From assembly GCA_965368405.1 (NCBI GenBank), contig CBDUMS010000075.1, forward strand, positions 1-18,867: a stretch of 18,867 nucleotides of DNA, written 5' to 3'. Origin of the DNA: S012-113 sp965368405 (GTDB lineage Bacteria; Bacteroidota; Bacteroidia; Cytophagales; Cyclobacteriaceae). Below are positions 15,276 to 18,867 of this stretch, piece by piece (position 1 is the first letter of the stretch; every line of letters starts with the position of its first letter). The notes under the pieces were generated by a model. The model had not been told where the DNA came from. It saw only the letters and a program-made list of their open reading frames with translations, and did not search any database. Both the position numbers and the translations under genes were made by a program.

Positions 15276-17168
15276 TTATTTATTTATTAGAAACAGCTTA
15301 TTGTTTTCCTGACTTATTTGATTGCTATCCAATAATTCTTTCAAAGCAATTTTCAAGTCTTCTTCTTCATTATAATTAAATCGTGTTTTAATTTCTGTTA
15401 TAGACATTGATTCCTTCTCGAGCAAAGAAAGTAACTTCTCGCGAATTCCAGTGCCTGATTTTTTTCGATCTATACACACATCACATTTACCACATGGCGG
15501 GGCTATTTCACCAAAGTATTCCAAGATAACCGTCATCCTGCAGCGATCATTATCCTCAATATAGCTTAATACAGATTCTAACCTTTTCTTATCAGAATCT
15601 CGTAAGGCTCTTAGCCGAGTGGTATCTTGCATTATATCTGCTACATTTTTGCGCTCTGTGTTATAAGTAATCTTCGGATTTTCAGTTTGCTGGTTATATT
15701 CTAGAACTTCCAATTTATGCAGCCGAGCCAACTGCTCTCTAACCTTTTCGGTGGAAATATTTAAAAAATGAGCAATTTTAGCTTCTTCAATTTTCAAATA
15801 ATCTGTAAAAAGTTGCCCGCCGTACAGTCGTAGTATTCCTTTGATAAATGAATCGTAACCTGCATTTGCTACCTGAAATTCATATAAGCCCTGGTTGCCC
15901 ATAATAATTCTCAATGTGGAGGGAAGGTTTAACGATTCACTCAATCCTATTAAGCCCTCTTCTTCCAATCTTTTAAGCGCTTGATAGGCTTCGATGGATT
16001 TGAGATCATATCGCTCAGCAAAAGCTACTAGGTCAAACTCAAAAGTCTCCCCTTCGCCACTCCCCGATGCTAATTGAAAAAAATTCGCCAAGCCCTGATA
16101 TATTCTTTTGAGATACTCCTGATCGGGATGAGCAACCTTAAATCGATCCCATAAGAGTTTTTGATCAATTGCATGGAACAGCATTACGGCGTATGCTAAT
16201 TTACCATCACGACCCGCACGCCCGGCTTCCTGATAATAAGATTCCAAGCTTGGAGGCACATCATAATGAACTACCAACCGAACATCTGCCTTATCAATTC
16301 CCATCCCAAAAGCATTAGTGGCAACCATAACCCTATGTCGGTTATTTTTCCACATTTTTTGTCTTTCGGTACGGCTTACTGATGACAAGCCAGCATGATA
16401 ATAGGTGCTGGAAATGTTGTGATTCAGGGTAAGCCACTGCGAGATATCTCTTGCTTTCCTCCGCGAGCGAACATATACAATGGCGCTCCCGGCTACATGA
16501 TCTAATATCTCTAAGAGTTTGTGATCTTTATCTTCCGTTTGCCTAATCGAAAACGATAAGTTTTCTCTTGAGAAAGATGACTTATAGATCTCTGGTTTAC
16601 GGAGATCTAACAGCTTTACAATCTCATCTTCTACCTTAGGAGTTGCCGTGGCTGTTAAAGCTAAAACTGGAATATTAGGAAGCTTAATACGCAGATCTTT
16701 AATTTTTAAATATGCTGGTCTAAAGTCATGCCCCCATTCGGAGATACAATGAGCCTCGTCTACCGCTATTAAACTAAGGTTAAGTTGTTCGATTCTATCT
16801 TGGAAAAGCGTCGTTAACAATCGCTCTGGAGCACAATAAAGAACTTTAACATCACCAAAAGCACAATTATCAATTACATTTTCTATCTGCCGATAGGTTA
16901 GTCCGCTGTGAATAGATGCGGCATTAATACCTCGAATCTTAAGCGTTTCCACCTGGTCGAGCATAAGCGATACGAGCGGCGTGATTACCAGTGCTAACCC
17001 TTCTTGCATAAGGGCTGGTATTTGATAACAAACCGATTTGCCGCCACCTGTGGGTAAAATAGCCAGACAGTCGTCTCCATTAGAAACTGATTCGATTATT
17101 TCGAGTTGATTTGCCCGAAATTTTTCGTGTCCAAATAAGTCTGATAATATGGTAATAGCTTCTTTCAA
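15276..17168 (-). CDS. recQ: RecQ family ATP-dependent DNA helicase
   Basis: A 3'-5' DNA helicase acting in recombination and fork repair. Motif I is PTGGGKS (39-45), motif II DEAHCISEWGHDFRP (137-151), motif III ALTATATP (170-177) and motif VI QEAGRAGRDG (313-322). The zinc-binding cysteines, C543, C559, C562 and C565 (C-x15-C-x2-C-x2-C), lie about 190 residues after the helicase core and follow a winged-helix-like region. In E. coli RecQ they come directly after the core. No HRDC domain is seen, and the C-terminus is a short helical segment. At 630 residues it resembles the shorter of the two RecQ forms that Bacteroidota often carry. It starts 14 nt after the enoyl-CoA hydratase stop. Confidence 0.95.
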   Translation of the reverse strand: MKEAITILSDLFGHEKFRANQLEIIESVSNGDDCLAILPTGGGKSVCYQIPALMQEGLALVITPLVSLMLDQVETLKIRGINAASIHSGLTYRQIENVIDNCAFGDVKVLYCAPERLLTTLFQDRIEQLNLSLIAVDEAHCISEWGHDFRPAYLKIKDLRIKLPNIPVLALTATATPKVEDEIVKLLDLRKPEIYKSSFSRENLSFSIRQTEDKDHKLLEILDHVAGSAIVYVRSRRKARDISQWLTLNHNISSTYYHAGLSSVSRTERQKMWKNNRHRVMVATNAFGMGIDKADVRLVVHYDVPPSLESYYQEAGRAGRDGKLAYAVMLFHAIDQKLLWDRFKVAHPDQEYLKRIYQGLANFFQLASGSGEGETFEFDLVAFAERYDLKSIEAYQALKRLEEEGLIGLSESLNLPSTLRIIMGNQGLYEFQVANAGYDSFIKGILRLYGGQLFTDYLKIEEAKIAHFLNISTEKVREQLARLHKLEVLEYNQQTENPKITYNTERKNVADIMQDTTRLRALRDSDKKRLESVLSYIEDNDRCRMTVILEYFGEIAPPCGKCDVCIDRKKSGTGIREKLLSLLEKESMSITEIKTRFNYNEEEDLKIALKELLDSNQISQENNKLFLINK

Positions 17169-17182
17169 TTCAATGAAATCAT

Positions 17183-17956
17183 TTACCAGAAAATTTGTTC
17201 ACCATTCAGAAAGGCCTCAATCCCTCGTTTGCAATCATCCGATTCTCGAACCTTAGCATTTTTTGTGATAGCTAATTCGAGTGCCTGTTCAAGGGGCATA
17301 TCCTGAACTTGGGAGATCATGGTTTTTGTCATCGACATAGAGTTTGCAGAATTCATCCGCAACAGATCTTTAGCGAAATTCTCAGTAAATACTTTTATCT
17401 GCTTGCTATCAATTATTTTATTAATTAATCCGATTTCGCGAGCTTTCTCTGCGGTTATCAGGTAGCCACTGAGCAGAATTTCCTTCGCATGGGTCTCAGA
17501 GATTTTACGGAGCAGGAAAACCATTACAATAGCCGGTATAAAACCAATTTTAACTTCCGTATATCCGAATTTGGCTTCATCAACTGCAAATACAAAATCA
17601 CAAACTGTAATAAGCCCGCAACCACCGGCTATAGCGTGTCCAGCCACTTCGGCAATTACAATAAGCTCACTCCGGTAGATTTGGAGGTAGAGTTGCATAA
17701 GTCTTCGCGAATCTTCTAAGTTTTCTTCGTAAGAATACTCCTGTAGATCTTGGAGGTATTTGAGATCAGCACCCGCACTGAACACAGCACCATTTGCGCG
17801 CAGAATAACAACTTTTATCTGGTTGTCGTCTTCTAGGCTTTTGAGTTTTAATCCAAGCTCTTCAACGAAGGAAGCGTTTAAAGCATTCCTTTTTTCAGGA
17901 CGGTTTAATGTAAGAATCCCAACTCTATCTCTTTTTTCTATTTGAACATATTCCAT
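17183..17956 (-). CDS. Enoyl-CoA hydratase/isomerase family protein
   Basis: Crotonase-fold enzyme acting on acyl-CoA thioesters. The oxyanion-hole segments FSAGADL (59-65) and AIAGGCGL (108-115) are present. Both catalytic glutamates of true hydratases are kept: Glu134 in GYTEVKIGF and Glu159 in AKEILLSG. It is thus likely a hydratase, perhaps acting on methylglutaconyl-CoA or short enoyl-CoA, though the substrate cannot be fixed. At 257 residues it has normal length. It sits 9 nt after comEC and 14 nt before recQ, so its co-transcription with DNA-handling genes is notable but may be incidental. Confidence 0.93.
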   Translation of the reverse strand: MEYVQIEKRDRVGILTLNRPEKRNALNASFVEELGLKLKSLEDDNQIKVVILRANGAVFSAGADLKYLQDLQEYSYEENLEDSRRLMQLYLQIYRSELIVIAEVAGHAIAGGCGLITVCDFVFAVDEAKFGYTEVKIGFIPAIVMVFLLRKISETHAKEILLSGYLITAEKAREIGLINKIIDSKQIKVFTENFAKDLLRMNSANSMSMTKTMISQVQDMPLEQALELAITKNAKVRESDDCKRGIEAFLNGEQIFW

Positions 17957-17965
17957 ACCACGCGT

Positions 17966-18867
17966 TTAAAGATTTACGACCAACGAACCTTCTTCATCTA
18001 AGGTATGCGCCTTAATAATTGTCTCATCTATTACTAATTTACGGAAATGAATTTGATTAAGATTGCAATTTCTTGCCTGACTAGTTTTGGGATAATAAAC
18101 TAAGTCAAACGAATCAATTATTTCTTCCCCCAGAGCGCAATTATTAGTGATCAGTAGGGTTTTACCACACCAAACCACAACGGTTCCAAGACCGGATACT
18201 TTTGCCATTGGCGGGGTATGAGCAGATTGCTCTAATTTATGCGCCTTGCGGTTAGGCCATACGGAATATTCAAGCGCAGCTTGTGCAATATTATCACTGT
18301 TTAGGGTAGAGAATCCTTGCTGATCGACAAAGTCAATTACCCAGGCATTATTAATATCGTAGAACACTATCTGCCTCTTTCTCTCTGCATCTATCTTGAA
18401 AAAGATCAATTTAAAGAGTATCATGAGACTAAAGAGCATACTTATTCGTAGCGTCCATCTTGCTCTCCTCTTAATAAATATAATTACTGTGGCAAGTATA
18501 CCGTAGACTAGAAGCACCTCTACTCCATCAGGATATAAATCAGGTATAGCGGAAAAAGGTAAGGAGGTAATAGCGGCTATCCCTTTTAATATGAGTTGTG
18601 CAATATAAGATAGAACAATGCCAATAAGAGAGCCTAATACTGGTATATAACCAAGTGAAATCATAAACATTCCACCCCATACCAGAAGTGTTGCTAAAGG
18701 TATAACAATAAGGTTAGCCAGCAAGAAGTACGTTGGGAATTGGTGAAAATAAAATGCTGCCAATGGAGCTGTTGCTAATTGTGCTGCAATAGATAGAGCC
18801 ATTAGCTGCCAAATAAACCGTGATACTCTGGCCCTTGGTTTGAGGGTTCGTTCAATCATAGGATATA
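17966..18867 (-). CDS. comEC: ComEC/Rec2 family competence protein, C-terminal part (gene cut by window edge)
   Basis: Inner-membrane channel protein for DNA uptake in natural transformation. The reading frame stays open to the window edge; the residues before the internal Met at 18859 (Tyr-Pro) fit the family, so the true start lies outside. The part seen has the competence-domain signature AAQLATAPLAAFYFHQFPTYFLLANLIVIPLA and several membrane segments. The C-terminal soluble region (about 140 residues, from RQIVFYDINNAWVIDF) lacks metallo-beta-lactamase metal motifs, as in many Bacteroidota ComEC proteins. It is the most upstream gene seen of the comEC - enoyl-CoA hydratase - recQ - TapB-like cluster. 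Confidence 0.9.
   Translation of the reverse strand, partial: YPMIERTLKPRARVSRFIWQLMALSIAAQLATAPLAAFYFHQFPTYFLLANLIVIPLATLLVWGGMFMISLGYIPVLGSLIGIVLSYIAQLILKGIAAITSLPFSAIPDLYPDGVEVLLVYGILATVIIFIKRRARWTLRISMLFSLMILFKLIFFKIDAERKRQIVFYDINNAWVIDFVDQQGFSTLNSDNIAQAALEYSVWPNRKAHKLEQSAHTPPMAKVSGLGTVVVWCGKTLLITNNCALGEEIIDSFDLVYYPKTSQARNCNLNQIHFRKLVIDETIIKAHTLDEEGSLVVNL

Overview
The window looks like chromosomal DNA of a marine or soil Bacteroidota, most likely Cytophagales. By eye it is about 40% G+C. Shine-Dalgarno sequences are mostly weak. Several upstream regions carry TTTG/TAnnTTTG-like promoter pairs. Families common in this phylum are present: DUF4920, DUF418, TapB/DUF3108-like, M28 aminopeptidase with PDZ, DUF4097 and the short DnaE. 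This placement is an inference from gene content, not from a marker gene. No rRNA, tRNA, transposase, integrase, phage gene or CRISPR array is visible.

Layout. Positions 3-1802 hold typA/bipA (ribosome-associated GTPase). A bidirectional hairpin terminator separates it from a convergent DUF418 membrane protein gene (1900-3126, minus). A small-gene region follows: an exported beta-rich protein (3386-3919), a 72-residue zinc-ribbon protein (3992-4210), a convergent exported DUF4920 protein (4238-4699, minus), and a divergent exported S51 peptidase (4884-5639) with opposed promoter candidates between the last two.

Positions 5742-10819 form the most interesting segment, a translesion-synthesis locus. 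It has a catalytically intact Y-family polymerase (dinB, 5819-7036) and a short DnaE2/ImuC-type polymerase III alpha (7808-10819). A perfect inverted repeat, ATTAGTA-TT-TACTAAT, lies before dinB and resembles a damage-response operator. Between the two polymerases lie a DUF559 (Vsr/PD-(D/E)XK-like) nuclease gene and three copies of a GC-rich palindromic repeat. One copy encodes the nuclease's C-terminal tail and another ends 5 nt before the dnaE start codon. This suggests that a repeat-linked nuclease module has inserted into a polymerase cassette.

Positions 10894-13419 (minus) carry two exported metallopeptidases, an M14 carboxypeptidase of cytosolic-carboxypeptidase type and an M28 aminopeptidase with a PDZ domain, separated by a terminator. 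Divergent to them is an exported DUF4097 protein (13579-14529) with GSGD motifs at an exact 18-residue period. The last segment (14579-18867, minus) is a compact operon, comEC (partial, cut by the window edge) -> enoyl-CoA hydratase -> recQ -> TapB-like exported protein, with gaps of only 9-14 nt.
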